Below are positions 63,896 through 64,000 of a DNA stretch of 64,000 bases, piece after piece. The stretch spans positions 558,001-622,000 of the forward strand of contig CAVVFN010000002.1 in the NCBI GenBank assembly GCA_963747515.1, read 5' to 3'. The notes beneath the pieces were generated by a model. That model was given only the letters and a program-made list of their open reading frames with translations. It made no database searches and was not told the DNA's origin. Position numbers and translations under genes: made by a program. The stretch is from Mariniphaga sp963747515 (GTDB taxonomy: Bacteria; Bacteroidota; Bacteroidia; Bacteroidales; Prolixibacteraceae). Every line of letters starts with the position of its first letter. Position 1 is the stretch's first letter.

Positions 63896-64000
63896 GTATT
63901 TTAATGTTTTAGTATATCCCCGGTTATATTCTCCGGGTTAAACTGATTAATCCATGCTTTTTTTGACTCATGAAGTCGGAAAAGGTTAAAATAAAAATAC
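63896..64000. other. Upstream region of efflux operon
   Basis: This A/T-rich stretch should carry the operon promoter on the minus strand. I see no clear consensus box, and it is cut by the window edge. Confidence 0.3.

Overview
The window reads as chromosome of a Bacteroidota bacterium, most likely a marine or sediment member of the Marinilabiliales/Prolixibacteraceae type. The family-level assignment is inference. The support is gene content: six-bladed beta-propeller lipoproteins, an LptC lipoprotein, an outer-membrane beta-barrel TonB-dependent receptor, a DUF4832-type enzyme, CD225/DUF2752 membrane proteins and a gliding-motility-type C-terminus. Promoters also fit, with several TAnnTTTG boxes and few strong Shine-Dalgarno sites. 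Overall base composition looks near 40% G+C, with richer patches over the two RND pump genes.

Region 1 (1-8.2 kb) is accessory and decaying. It holds a left-truncated six-bladed propeller gene, a DUF4160 remnant, a shattered second propeller gene, a frameshifted MG2/plug-type surface protein and an ATPase (DUF4143-type) stub. Next come an orphan MNT nucleotidyltransferase, a second copy of a propeller 3' end about 4 kb from the first, and an apparently intact MazEF-type toxin-antitoxin pair.

Region 2 (8.2-23 kb) starts with a solitary RND transporter. It continues with a glycan-degradation neighbourhood without SusC/SusD: two propeller proteins, a DUF4832-type enzyme, a sulfatase resembling heparan N-sulfatase (sulfamidase), a DUF6259-type enzyme, and a DUF5060/DUF4038-type glycosidase split by one in-frame TGA. 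A gene-poor stretch inside it (17.2-18.7 kb) carries a 50-residue CxxC ORF, 8-mer repeat arrays, a small ORF interrupted by a 280-bp MITE-like element with a 6-bp target duplication, and the stub of another secreted enzyme.

Region 3 (23-64 kb) is ordinary core genome: tRNA-Ala, tonB, hflX, a GNAT-nitrilase fusion, asd, a lamin-tail protein, recX, prfB with its programmed +1 frameshift, polyphosphate kinase fused in frame to an ArsC/Spx-type domain, oxyR, tRNA-Leu, tig-clpP-clpX, sppA, folK, a TonB-dependent receptor, gpmI and ppiD. A tightly packed nadB-nadC-coaX-OMP-TPR-lptC run follows, and the window ends with a complete HlyD-RND-TolC efflux operon. The most unusual items are the PPK1-ArsC fusion, the MITE-interrupted small gene beside an undescribed small CxxC ORF, a possible structured small RNA near tRNA-Ala, and the clustered decay of regions 1 and 2.
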